A stretch of 64,000 nucleotides of DNA from Cryptomeria japonica (GCF_030272615.1 NC_081407.1:97883897-97947896); one strand, 5' to 3'. Positions 46,363-59,036 are shown, counted from the first letter of the stretch. A program made the numbers and translations. The notes: a model not told the origin generated them from the letters alone.

Positions 46363-48951
46363 GGTTACGAGATCCAAAGAGAGCAGGGTTTAGTGAGAGG
46401 ATGATTAAGGACATAGCAGATGACAGCCATGCCCATGTGTTGGTGTAATTTGTGAATTCTACATTTGAGTTTTTTAGAACTCGATGCTATGTTCTGGTTC
46501 CTGCCAAGATTGCCAAATATATGGCACCTGAGAAATTGTCCCCAATTACCAGATAGGCCTTGTGATTCAACCTGTCATAGAAAGCATGTGAAGTGATGAT
46601 TGTTAATGGTTGAATGGAATCACCTCGGAAGAATGAACATGCAAAAAAAGTGCCAAAATAGAATAACTTGGGTTTGCTAAATTTAAGTATTTAATCTGAA
46701 GTGGGCTCACCCTATTCGATGATATTAAAAGAGATATGGAGAGTCATTAACTGCAGTAAATGGATAGAAATCTTTGTGGCAGAATACCTATCGATATTGT
46801 TAGTAGCATGCAAAAGAAGAGTTGTTAGATATTGCTAATTTTGGCCGTTGTTGTGAGGTAGATGAAGGGGCAGAAGAATAAAGGATAATGAAAAAGTCAG
46901 AGAAAAGAAAACCTTATTTTGTAGTGAAGACGGGCTGGTACCTTGCCTCTCGAGAAGTTGTCAAAGGATGTGAAGGCGGAGGATATGCGACCTGATAATA
47001 AGAAGCTAGTTTGGAAGCTCAAGCAATGAACTTTATTATATGGTTTAATAATTACTCCATAGCGGTCAAGTGGATTACAAACTACAATTCGAAAGGGGAA
47101 ACCGTAATAATCGTTGAGGTGCCCTGCTAAATCTGGTGCATTTGTTGGACTTGTGTGAAGGCTCGACCTCGGAAAAGAGATCACAGGTCGTGTGAGATTC
47201 CAATGAGGTCATGATTGCCCTTGTGCGTGACATTGGAGGTGCCAAGGTAATTTTGTGGGCTATAGTGTGAGCCGCTATTCCCAATTCGTGGCCATAGTTA
47301 TGATGAGGGTAAATGGCAATATTGTGCCATAATGAAAGGTAATGATTCGTTGTCCAATGGCGATGAGGGTAAATGACGATATTGTGCCATGACAGGCTTA
47401 CATGTTATTCAGGTGATGCGAGAGCCCACGATAGTACTTCTTTTGTAACTTGGCTGGAGGAGTTTCACGAGTTAAAGCCCTTGTTGGGGCTGCTATTGGT
47501 GGTGAAGACATTTAGCAGACTGTTATTTGACATCTTGTGTTGGCTGAATAAATAGATTGTAATAAAATATACAGAGAATAAATTAAGAGAGGGCTACAGT
47601 CAGGGTAGAGGATTTAGGAGTTGTGGTTCAAATCCTGGTGGTGGCCTAGTCATTGGTGGTTATTGCAAGACAAGTGGGAGATCCTCATAGTCTATTGCGA
47701 GATGTTAGATTTGGTCCAAAATTTGCAGGATATGGAGAGTAATTATAGTTGTAAGTTATAATCATTGAGTGGGAGATTTTTTATTTTGGTAGTGAGTTTT
47801 TGTCAAGTGGTGGTTATCTTCATGTGATTGGAGATGTTGATTCTTAGATGCCATGGTAGGCTCTTGATTCTAGATTAGAGCATTGACATGATACAGGTTC
47901 TCTTGGCAAGTTATGCTTATTGGAGCATGTGGTCTTCATTTGTGAAGATGTAAGATCAAGTTGTCATGTTGTGTTTCCAGGTAATGCAGACGTGTAGTGG
48001 GAGTTTTGACATTGGTCTTGTTAGTGCTCTTAGTATCAAGCACATTGATGAATTGACCATGGAGGTGCTTTTGAAAGCTAAGATGTTTGGGTGAGGCTAT
48101 AGTTCTCTTGGGATTAGAGAACATTTGTTGAGATGGTATCTCTTTAGAGGTTTCAACAAGAAGACCGAGGAGCCTACACCTAGTGATGGACGTGAGTTCA
48201 TTATGGACCTAGAGTAGATTGTTCTTGGATAGAGTCATTGTGACTTGGTGTATCCTCGAGGAGCATTCTTAGTCCCCACTCTTGGTCTACTCGGCAGATT
48301 TATCTCCTTGGAGGAGATGGTTCCTAGTTTTGGAATGATATTGAGTTTGATCTTCCTTGATTACAAGAGCATAGATCCATGTTGGTTGGGTGTTGTTAAT
48401 GCTTTCATTTCGGAAGGTAAAGGAGATCATACTTGGCATAGCTGAGCACTTGGTGGTGTTGGTAGAAGGATGAGATATGGTTTGCATGGATGTTTCTTCC
48501 TAGAGTTTTTGAAGTCATCTATTGTTGTTGTACTTTATTGTTTTTTAACAACAATATGTGATTTTCATGAGGACTTGGAGGATGTCAAGTGAGTTTTTGC
48601 AGTAGGTTGGTTGCGAGTTGCAGGCCATGGTGAATTGATTATTGCCACACCTTTTATGTTAGTAGTGATTGGTAGTTTTGAGTTATTGGTTAACATTGCT
48701 CATGCAACATGTGGACTACTATATATGTATCTTCTAGTTTTTTTGCACATCAATGGTTTTTGGTGTGTTTTGTTGGAAGATGGAATTACACAAAATTGTT
48801 GTATGGGCTGGATATGTTGGCATTGTTTGGATGTGATTAGCAATTAGTTGTGGTTGTTTCCAGCTATGGTCATTGATTCTCAACTTGTTTGTTACCATGG
48901 GATTTGGTGATTGCATTTGGACACTGGTTGAGAATGGAAAGCAGAGGATAT
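46363..48951. other. Internal region of the 230 bp-LTR element
   Basis: Gene-like GC content but no ORF above about 100 codons with a domain. AGGGTAAATGRCRATATTGTGCCAT occurs at about 47306-47330 and 47366-47390, a local direct repeat. Coding decay or a captured non-coding segment are both possible. Confidence 0.5.
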
Positions 48952-48956
48952 ACTTC

Positions 48957-50136
48957 TGTTAGGTCCCGAAGACAACTAAGAGGGGGGGGAGGGTGAATCA
49001 GTTGTCCAATAAATTCAAACCAAAAACAACTTAACCAACTTAATGCTTAATACCGGTAAACCAGTTCAATATTTCGGTAGACAGTATTAACAGTTAATTG
49101 CTATACCAGTAAGGATTAGTGCATGAAACATAAAGACAAAGTACAACTTAACCAACTTAATGCTTAATACCGGTAAACCAGTTCAATATGTCGGTAGACA
49201 GTATTAACAGTTAATTGCTATACCAGTAAGGATTAGTGCATGAAACATAAAGACAAAGTCATCCACAACACATAACACCAATATTTGTACGTGGAAACCT
49301 TGTAAGGGGAAAAACTACGGTGGGAAACCTTACCCACAATCAGATGATACTACTACAAATAGTAAGTGTACATAAATGGGGTCTGCACATGCAGAAAGGC
49401 CAAGCGCCTAGAGCTCACTGCTCAATCACAAAATGGGAGTCACACTGACTACAATTGGATGGTTAAATCCAATAAGAATGTACTGCTAAAATTAGCATCT
49501 TCATATGCTAGATTCAGTACTGGTGTAGTTCTAATTGTCTTTACAAAAACCCTCCTTCAATATTCAAATGATGTCTGCATGTATAGCTCTTCTTATTCTC
49601 GCATATACCTTCACACAGTCCTTTTTCGCATTTCACACTTGATCTTAAAAATAAGATCTTACATTTATACCATAACCTAAGACCAATTTTAGTAGGTCAG
49701 CTCTACAAGATATTACAATAAAATTAATTTACATATCAATTAATACCCGATGCAATAACCAATTCAATATGTCGGCTTAATGCATTTACAACAATAATAA
49801 GTCATCTCCATAGCATGTCATGCTGATCTTGAAAAGATAAACCTGCCGGTGTAACCTGGACCTATTTGCCGGTAACAGCAAATATGCAAATGCTAATGTG
49901 CCAATAAAAAAAACTCCAAGACAAAGTGTCCACACAATGTCTTCGACATAACCAAGTGTTTTCCATATCATTCCAAGTGCCGGTGATCATTATATCTTGC
50001 CAATGTACCAGATACCAGTGACTGTGCATGAGTCACTTGCTTGCCGATGAATGTTGCTGATTCTCCAAAGTGCCAGAGTTGATAAGTGTTTAGTAGGTGT
50101 TGACATCAATGACAAAACCATACCAAACTACCAACA
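48957..50136 (-). repeat. Solo LTR, family S copy 2 (1180 bp), TSD ACTTC
   Basis: On the plus strand it starts TGTTAGGTCCCGAAGAC and ends ATACCAAACTACCAACA; on the minus strand this is TGTTGGTAGTTTGGTATGG. A perfect ACTTC duplication lies at 48952-48956 and 50137-50141. It is 117 bp longer than copy 1 because a unit of about 117 bp (ACAACTTAACCAACTTAATG to GACAAAGT) is duplicated in tandem at about 49027-49259. Nested in the 230 bp-LTR element just before its PPT. Confidence 0.9.
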
Positions 50137-50199
50137 ACTTCAAGTGGGAGGTTATTCAGATGTGAAGTCGCAGTGTGAGTCAAACTTCAAGTGGGAGAT

Positions 50200-50429
50200 T
50201 GTTGGGATGTGAAGTCTGACTCTTCATTTCACCTTCATATCTTTGTCTCTTCGTCTTCTGTTGAAGACTATTGTATAAATATGAGGGCAAAGCCCTATGT
50301 ATGTAAGCTGCAAGAATATTAATAGAATCTTTGCTCTGCTTTCTGGTGGATGTAGCCAAATTGGTGAACCACGTTAAATACTATGTTGTGTAGAATTTGT
50401 GTGTTTCCAATTTGTCTTTTGAAATAACA
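50200..50429 (+). repeat. 3' LTR (230 bp)
   Basis: TGTTGGGATGTGAAGTCTG to GAAATAACA, preceded by the purine-rich CAAGTGGGAGAT. TATAAATA at about 50274-50281. Confidence 0.92.
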
Positions 50430-50434
50430 TGAGG

Positions 50435-51497
50435 GACAAAACTCTTAGCAACCTATTTGTGGTCACGAATTCAACTCTAAACTAGCAAAATTGCTAGGTT
50501 TAGGATTCAATTTATATATTATATTTCATGGAGATCGATAGTTGTATTCTTCATATGTTTTTACTATGATATACATTTGTAAAATGAAACAGATGAAGAT
50601 TTGCGAACTGCAAGCATGCTACGAAAAATGATTCAAGGCATTCTTCCTTGTGAAGGAATGCAGCTCATTTAAGAAAATGATGCCAACACCATTCTCTGAG
50701 TGTGAAAACTTTTTTGGGTTGGAGTCTCAATACCAACACCTACAAGCACGATATGACTAAGTTTTTCATGAGAGCTCATGGTATTTTGAATCCAGTCACC
50801 GCCTTCTTGGAATCAAACTGTTGTTGCTTATGAAATAATCCTACAATCTATTCTACAAAGTATTCAATATGCCTCAATTTGTTTTGTATCAATCAATCCA
50901 AAACATGTCACATTAGCACGGGACTGAACCTGAACCTCTTGATCTGTTATTTCATCCTCAGGTAAGCCCATTTCATATTTCATTATATTTTTTTGACACA
51001 TTTTAGATTTCATTAAACGCACTTAAAATTTTATTGGAAGTGAGAGGATGAATGACTACATTTAAGAAAGATAAGAATCCAACTGTAGTATCACTGATTG
51101 CACTAATTTATAGTTTTAAAATTATTTTGATTGTTGAAATAGCTAATAAAATAGCTTTTAGATATTAATTTTTTTTTTCTTTTTCTTTTGGATTAGATTA
51201 AATAGAAAAATACATTTTGGAGTACACATAATGATTTTTCATTTCAATAAGATCTTGATGGGAGATTGTCGTGTATAATTGTCGTCAAGATCTTAATCTA
51301 ATGAAGAATTATGATGTATAATTTGAAAAGTCTATTGTACAAAATAGAATCCAAAATAATGATAATAAACTACATAAAGACTATGAAAACATCATATTTG
51401 TGATCAAATAGATTACCAAAATTAATAATATAGATAGATTTTTCACTTATCACTTTTTAAAAATAGATTGAGCTTCTTTTGAAGAAAAATCTTACAA

Positions 51498-51500
<3 letters not shown>
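50435..51500. other. AT-rich region, nothing recognised
   Basis: No protein-like ORF, RNA gene or repeat boundary seen. Confidence 0.5.

Positions 51501-51501
<1 letters not shown>

Positions 51502-51539
<38 letters not shown>
51502..51539. repeat. (TA)n microsatellite
   Basis: About 19 uninterrupted TA dinucleotides. Confidence 0.95.
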
Positions 51540-51541
<2 letters not shown>

Positions 51542-51879
51542 TCCATCACTTTACTTAAAGATAAAACAATTCAACAATAAAATAGTTTAGGAAAAAAGGA
51601 AAGTGATAAAACATTGGGTGATAATGAGAGCTTTTGGATTAAAATCAATTCGTTAATTTAAGAAAGGAAAAGTATTAAAACATTGGGTGATTATGAGAGC
51701 TTTGGGATTAAAATCATTTATGATTTTTTTTTACATCAAATAGTTTCTATTAGTAATAAATCACAATGTGATCAATTGTTGATGAAACATTCATTACACA
51801 ATTTGATATTTTTGTTTCAATCACATTTTGTAATTTTTTAATTTTCATTTAATTTTAGTGATGAAAAAAAAATCGATTT

Positions 51880-53216
51880 TGTTAGGATAACCGGTGAACA
51901 ACTGAGGTAAGAGGGGGGGGGATGAATTATTTGTTAACAAATTATAACATTTAATCCACAATACAACCTTAAACCGGAGCACATAAATATTTAAATACTG
52001 GTAAAGCAGAAACAGTTGTCGGTAGACACAGATACTGGTAAACAATGCAACTCAACAATTAAATAGATGATCAATGTAAAGAAACCATCCCACATAACAC
52101 CAAGATTTGTATGTGGAAAACTCGGAAAGGGAAAAACCATGGTGGGAAGTCTATCCACAGTCAGATGATACTTCTGCAGAAAGTATGTGATACAATGAGG
52201 GGCTTGCACATGCATGAAGGCACATTGCCTAGAGCGTAGTGCTCATTACAAAAGAGTCTCACTGACTATAGAGGTTAAAACCACCTCAAGATATTTGGAC
52301 AACAATCCAAAATAATGAACTACCAGAGGTAGCATCTACCTTGCCTAATTACAATCCCGATTAAGCTCAATACCGAAGGCCTTTGACCTCTTCCTTAATC
52401 CCAATTCGATCCTCAATGATCGACCTAAATTCCTTCGCATATGATATTACGATTCATGACCATGATACCCAATCTACAATGAGATCTTACATCATTTTAT
52501 ATCAACCCTAAGGCCTAATCCAATTAGGTCGGCCACCTAAAAGATATTACAATAAGATCATTACATAAATCCATTTTACAATGATATGCCATGTCGGCTT
52601 AAGACCAAAACAACAATAAAAAATCCAGAAATCATCCTGAAAGATCCCGGTAACATGTAGAGTACACGTTAATATGATATTGGTCCATAACCTAGATAGG
52701 AACCGGACCTATTCTGGGTCCACCACTCCAAAGAAATGTCTTTAATTAGTTGAAACACGATCAAAGAACATCTTCAACATCCTAAAATTCATTTAGTAGC
52801 CGCACCAACACCACTTATGCATCCTATCATGATTCCTCGGTGAAAGCTCTGCCGATAAAACCTTAAACTAGTGTCGGTAAGGGTTTACAAGAATTTATGA
52901 TAGCATCCAATTACCAAGTCAATACCAACTAACCAAAACATGTCCCAAGAGCATGTAACACATAAAATCAAACATACTCCATTGATCCAAACATGTCAAA
53001 AGTGGCCAACAGATAGTCTCTTTTGCCGGTAAGACTAGATCTTCTACCGGTAACCAAAACCTGTCTGTCGGTAACCATCCATAACAACTAGTGTTGACAT
53101 CAATGACAAAACATCAATGCAACACATAATCAATTCATCCATACTTCAATGCAATACATAATCAATTCATCCATACTTCAATGCAATACATAATCAATTC
53201 ATCCATAATGCCAACA
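51880..53216 (-). repeat. Solo LTR, family S copy 3 (1337 bp), diverged
   Basis: Plus strand TGTTAGGATAACCGG to CATAATGCCAACA. It aligns with copy 2 in the block ACATAACACCAAGATTTGTA...GTGGGAAGTCTATCCACAGT...AGATGATACTTCTGCAGAAA. Adjacent flanks GATTT / GATAT could be a mutated 5 bp duplication. A longer similar sequence of about 55-70 bp starting GATATTTTTGTTTCAATCAC lies to the left (from 51805) and, diverged, directly to the right (from 53217). The last 100 bp contain a roughly 32 bp tandem repeat. Confidence 0.75.
53112..53206. repeat. 32 bp tandem repeat inside family S copy 3
   Basis: CAATGCAAYACATAATCAAT plus TCATCCATACTT, three copies; the last ends at CCATAATGCCAACA. Confidence 0.85.
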
Positions 53217-53284
53217 GATATTTTCGTTTCGATCACATTTGGTAAATTTTCTATCTTCATCTAATTGTAATGATGAAAAATTCA

Positions 53285-53970
53285 CAAGCATCTAGATACT
53301 TGAAATGATTACAATGGAAAAATAACAAGAAAACATGTTGTGGATGAAGTGATTATGGAAGCAAAAATAAATTGTGAAAGCTTGAAATGATTATGGTTCA
53401 ACAAAAAATGTTGTAAAGTAGTTTTAAAATAATGGATGCTTAAAATAATTATAAAAGCAAAAAAGAAGAAAAAATGTATTAAAGCAATTCCAATTCTATA
53501 TTGAAATGATTATGGAAGGAAAAACGTTGTAAAACAATTCCAAACTATGGATGCCTGAAATTATTATGGAAGAAAACAAGAAGGGAAACAATTATTGGAA
53601 GCAAAAAAGAAATGATTATGGAAGTATAAATGTAATAAATCAATTTTAATTTTAAATTGTGGATGCTTGAAATGATTATGGAAGAAAAATGTAGTAAAGA
53701 AATTCTAATTCTAAATTATGAATGCTTGAAATAATTATGGAAGCAAAAAAGTGAAATAAATATGGAAGTGAAACATTAAAATGATTATGGAACCAAAAAA
53801 GAAACGATTATGGAAGTATAAATATAGTAAAGTGATTCTAATTCTAAATTGTCGATGCTTGAAATGATTATGGAAGAAAAATGTAGTAAAGCAATTCTAA
53901 TTCTAAATTATGGATGCTTGAAATAATTATGGAAGTAAAAAGGTGAATTAATTATGGAAGCATGGAATGC
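53285..53970. repeat. Minisatellite with higher-order structure
   Basis: Basic unit about 60 bp: GAAATGATTATGGAAG then AAAAATGTAGTAAAGCAATT then CTAATTCTAAATTATGGATG plus CTT. A composite unit of about 192 bp (GAAGTATAAATRTARTAAAT at 53621 and 53813) indicates higher-order duplication. Units diverge toward the left. Confidence 0.8.
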
Positions 53971-54494
53971 TAATATGGTTGTATTAACAAATCAAGAGGC
54001 AACATATACAATGCTACGATCAATTTTGAAAGATAGTCTTTTTTTGTAAATGGAAAGCTAATATGGTTATATTGGCATATTTATAGGCATAATATATACA
54101 ATATTAGTACATATTTTTAAATAATACGAAGTAAGATTGTAGTTCAGTTAAAACATTAGTTAAAGATGATTATGGACAATTGAAGTCATATCTCTTAGCC
54201 ATGTGTAATAACTCTTTAGTTCTGTGCAAGACTTATTCTAATATGGTCTTCTAACTCTCATTAAACATCTGAAGTGTATTAGTTGCTCAACATATTGTGT
54301 GTTAGGAAGATTTTTTAGTGACACAAAACCATAGTTGCTAAGATCTCTACAACTTCCCTTACTCCAAAACTCTTGACTACTATAATTATTTACATTAATA
54401 CTATTAATTTATCCTTGAATAAAAGCTTAACCCTGTAGATTTTAGCAATTTATAGGTTTCTTTTCATATTTATAGAAAATTCTTTATAAATTAA

Positions 54495-54543
54495 TATCGG
54501 CGTAACCATTGCACCTAGATGAGGTGCAATGCATAAGCCGATA
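54495..54543. repeat. Hairpin motif H, copy 1
   Basis: Outer arms TATCGGC (54495-54501) / GCCGATA (54537-54543), inner arms TTGCACCT (54509-54516) / AGGTGCAA (54522-54529), both perfect. Shares TATCGGCxTAACCATTGCACCT with the other copies. Confidence 0.85.
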
Positions 54544-55655
54544 GTAATTTAGATAATTATAATTATGGTAGAATGTTCATATTGAATGTATGTATATCTT
54601 CTCTGGTATTTAGAAGTTGGAGCAGAAGTTCATTTTGGGGGGATATTAATTTGTGTGAAAGATAGATCTTTAGCACATGTCAAAATTTGTTTCCCCAATT
54701 TTTACAAAATCATTTCTTTCTTAGAACCTTCAAATGTTACACACTATATGTATTGCTTCATCAGGTTTAGATTTCTCTATATTTATGAAATGGGCAAAAA
54801 ATAAGGCCTTTGAGTTTAATGCAAGAAGTACATTTCCAAGAACATAAATCTTTTCAATCGGCTTATTGATCAAATTAATAAGTTTTCTAAAAATATTGTA
54901 CTTTCTTTAAAAGTCTCTACCAAATCAGACCGAACTTCTACAAAGAAAGTTGTAGGGAGTTTCATGGCAAATGCACATAACGAAGTACCATCAAATCACC
55001 GCAACAAATATGAATCTCACATATAACATAAGCATATTTAGATCATCAAATATGGATTCATCATCATAATAGTCCATAAATTTCATCATCCATATAAAAC
55101 CATAATATCAACTCTAAACATGATATGTCTAACACCAATAATACGACATCCAAATTAAAGTTATAATGATAAAGAGGAAGCAATTACAAATATAACAGTA
55201 TCAATGGTGGTGATTTGTACCCAATTTTTGCTCGTATTTTTTTAAAAATAATTAGCACATTGAAAGATATACTGCTATGTCCAAATTAGTGGTATGTTGG
55301 TAGTGTAGAGAAGGTTTTCATTATTAAAGAAAGTTATCCCACAAGATTCCCAAAATTGAATTATCATATTTAGTTTAGAGCGACAATTTGATACAACAAC
55401 AACATTATACTTTAATTATTGATTTAATATTTTAATTATATCAAATAATATTATTCAATTTCATTAAATTCATTAATGGTTCATCTATACCTCTATAAAT
55501 TTAACTATATTCAAATTTTTTTTAAAAAAAATTAATCAATAATAATAATATAATAAATATTAATAATATAATTTAATGAATATCATAAATATTTAGTATC
55601 AACATATGCAAATTTTATTATAACTACAATATATATTATTTTGAAAACATGTGTG

Positions 55656-55716
55656 CTATCGGCTAAACCATTGCAGCTCCTTTTTGGTGCAAGCGCTAGT
55701 TTTAATTAGCTGATAG
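55656..55716. repeat. Hairpin motif H, copy 2
   Basis: Outer arms CTATCGGCTAA / TTAGCTGATAG (10 of 11 pair); inner TTGCA / TGCAA followed by GCGCTAGT. The CTAGT after the inner hairpin is Helitron-end-like. Confidence 0.75.
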
Positions 55717-57605
55717 GCTATATAACATGGGCATAGCCCCCCTGAAATGTCTCACGCACCCGAGAAAGTTGGACGGAATTGGTTTCCTTAAATTTTGACA
55801 GAATGGACGCACCCAGACAAGTTGGAGGTTTCCTTAAACATTTCTGACAAGTGTTGTCCACAATCAATTACATGTCTTTTTTCCACATATTTTCTCTTGT
55901 GTGTGCCAGTTGATCCTCTTCCCACCACCATTTAAACAAACCGTCTGGGTGCATATAACTGTAGGACCAACAAACCAAGATTCATAAAATTTTTAGGAAC
56001 TAAATCTGGAGAGCCTTACAAATTACATATCAATGTTAATGGCAATGGTACAGGGCACAAAAATTTGAGCAGCATAGAGCAACACTTTCATCTCTGGTTC
56101 AATCCGATTTAGTATTTTCACAACTACAATATAAATTGTTTTCCTCCTTGATAATCTCACATCAAAACCGACAATATATTTTACAAGCTGATATGCTGCA
56201 ATTTACAATTTATTCTTGTTTTGGTTACAATTTTTTGGTGGACGCTATTATATGACACAGCATTATTGCCATGATTTGTAGCGATATCACAAGGGATATG
56301 TCAGTTAGGGTTTCTTCTCTTGCTAGGGTTTCGAGTGTGGGTTTAAGTTTATCATTGAGATATGATTTTATGAGGGCTTATGTTTGTTTGTTTGTTGTAA
56401 CGCATAAAGGATTTTGGCAAAGGATGCCCTGTTTATGCTAATAGTGTTTGTCTCAGCTACAAGTATTATGCAATTTTTTATCTTCCTCTCTTTGTCTTCA
56501 TCTTGGGCGGTGAATTTGATGGTAGTTCCCAAAATGATAGTTGGTAAGCTGACACGAATCCTAGATGTGGTTGCAGGAAAAATTGAGTGTGAGAGCGATG
56601 TTTTAATGACAAAAAAATTGAGTCTGAGACCGATGTTTCAGTGATGAATCCAGGATTCGGAATCCTTTGTAGCACCTCACAGACAGATTAAGAAGTCATG
56701 CGGGAATCAGGTATTTACACCATTTTGCTTGCAAATCTATTCCAGGTGCTATCGATTATATCTGTTAATCATTTTCTCGTTGAATTCTGCATATTTTTTG
56801 CTTCAATTTGATGTTTTTATAATTGAATTCTAATTTGTAGTCTGCTCAGGGATTGAGCATTGAACTCTTTTTGCTTTCCTTTTTAAATTTGGATTTGGTG
56901 GGTCTGTAGTTTAGTGGATGGTTCTTGACTTCTGCAGTCTTGGCTTCTGTAGTACAAATCATTTATTTTTTACCTTAAGATGTGAAGAACTGAATTTTTA
57001 AATTACTTCCCCTTCAAAAAATATAGCTATGAGATTTGATGAGAGGACCAAAAAAGCAAAATCAGATGTGAAAGTTCACAAAATTAGAAATGTTGAAAAA
57101 TTGTAAAATCTAAATACAACAAGTTACGAGCTAAATCTAGTGATAATGAATTTTGTTGATTCTTTCTTCTTTAGCTTCTCCTGGGAACCTATGAAAATTT
57201 TGGAGCTCACATTCATGTCATTGTAACCTCTCTTTAGAACAAGAATTTGATATGCCTCTATGGGAAAAAGGATCGTGCGTCCAAATGACATGCAGGAAGA
57301 TACGTGGTGGCTACACAATGCATTTAGGTAGCCAACAAGACATGCAGGAAGATACATGGATGGCCCACAATGCGTTTAGGTCGAGTTCATGATTTTTTTG
57401 GTTAAGTTACATCATTTCAATAGTAATGTTTTGAAAGAAAAAAATTAAATTCGATTAATAAAGATTGCTATTGTATTTGCCATGGAGCCCGTTTTTTATA
57501 GTATGCCAATGTATGCAAGTTAAAATATCTAATAGATTGCTAAAAAATAAATGTAAAATAGCACACATTTTATTTTATATAATTATCACATTCAAACATA
57601 TATTA

Positions 57606-57649
57606 CTATTGGCTAACCATTGCACCTCTGAATCAGTGCAAGTGCTAGT
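57606..57649. repeat. Hairpin motif H, copy 3
   Basis: CTATTGGCTAACCATTGCAC then GTGCAAGTGCTAGT. The inner hairpin TTGCAC / GTGCAA is perfect, and CTAGT follows at the same distance as in copy 2. Confidence 0.75.
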
Positions 57650-59036
57650 CATATGGTATGTGGTAACTGGTGGAATATCACATGTCGTCCCTATTTTAGG
57701 GAAAATCTTTTAGACATTCATTTATATATCAATATATTATTTTTTGGTAAACATAATATTTTCATCATAAATATCATATAAAAATTTATGTATAGTAAAT
57801 ATAAAAATTAATATAATTCTATATCAAGATAAAAATATTTAAATAAAAATTGAATTCATATTTTTTATGATTTTTTACAAAGATTTATTTAAGATATCTA
57901 TATATAATTTATTAAAATTTATATTTATTATATATTGTTCAAATTATAGATCAATATTAAAATATTATAAAAATGATATTTAAATTTTTTTTATAATTGA
58001 TATTTAGAAAAGATAAACAATATTTTTAATTTAATAGTTTATGTTTAAATATATTATAAAAATTAAAACATATTTAATGTGGGGTGTAGGTATTTTACTT
58101 GATAGAAGTAAAAATATATATAATTTATTTATATTGATCGTTCAACTCAAAAATTTAACATAAGTTAGAAGAAGTTGAATATTTATAATGAAGAAAGACA
58201 ATTAAGAGATCTCACACTCAACATGATTCTTCCAACTTTGGTTATATCTCCTTTATCCTCTTATTACCCTATAATTTTCATCTTTTCCTTTTACTATGAT
58301 GTCTATTATAAGTTTACAGTTGTCAAAGGAATGTTACTTCTTATGAGAAAAAACACGAAATATTTAAAATTAAAAGGAATGTATTGACTCAACATATTTA
58401 TAAATGATGAATATTTATTTAATGTAGTACTTATTCATTAGAGGTATTAAAGTGCATTAATCTTAATTCAATATTAAAAAACTAATATAATATTCAAAAT
58501 GTGCTAACACAAATCTTATTTGATCATATCTTTTTCAAATGATTGGTTCACAACTCTAATTTGATGCTTCTTAATATCAATCTAACCAAACTTCTCCAAT
58601 AAATTATGGATTTTAAAATATCATTAAAATGTTCATAAAATTTGAAGATATTCACATGCATTGAATAAGGTGCTTTAAAATTGCGCACACAAGTGACTTT
58701 TGTTGTCCAACATTAAAGGAAACTCTCCATAATTAAAAGGTCCAAATGGTAAACAACAACTTCTCTTATCGTGTATTTTGAACTGGATTTTATAGAAAAT
58801 ATGATCGCCTTTTTTTGTTCGTCTTTTTTCTGTAATAGATCTATCTTGAAACCATTCTAAAATCAATCAATAATATTCTTTTAGAAAGAAAAAATGATTT
58901 TACATTTACATATCAAAATATAAATTTAACAAACATAAATATAGTAACTAACATAATTCTATTGTAAATATAAATAATTTATTTTGTAGATTTATCTATA
59001 GTAGTCCTCGAAATCGAACTATAAATTCATTCACAT

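Larger units (their letters stand above)
46119..50429 (+). mobile_element. Non-autonomous LTR retrotransposon with 230 bp LTRs, TSD TGAGG
   Basis: LTRs 46119-46348 and 50200-50429 are both 230 bp and about 8 % diverged. A perfect TGAGG duplication lies at 46114-46118 and 50430-50434. TGGTATCAGAGC (46351-46362) two bases after the 5' LTR is an initiator tRNA-Met PBS, and CAAGTGGGAGAT (50188-50199) is the PPT. Inside, no gag, RT or integrase motif was recognised; of 3.85 kb, 1.18 kb is a nested solo LTR. Element-derived sequence is thus about 2.7 kb and seemingly non-coding, so it probably relied on an autonomous copia-like partner. Confidence 0.92.
53975..59000. other. AT-rich intergenic DNA
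   Basis: No gene recognised apart from the hairpin sites listed separately. The part 55730-56720 is less AT-rich and contains AGGGTTTCTTCTCTTGCTAG and TAGGGTTTCG near 56307, which resemble plant 5' UTR sequence, but no convincing ORF follows (best frames 56414-56644 and an overlapping one of about 48 codons). Confidence 0.4.

Noticed and set aside
47627-47640. GGTTCAAATCC, B-box-like site
   Set aside because: No matching A box, acceptor stem or tRNA fold in the neighbourhood.
56290-56700. Possible gene start after AGGGTTTC motifs
   Set aside because: Neither frame shows a known domain or supported splice sites; kept only as a remark.
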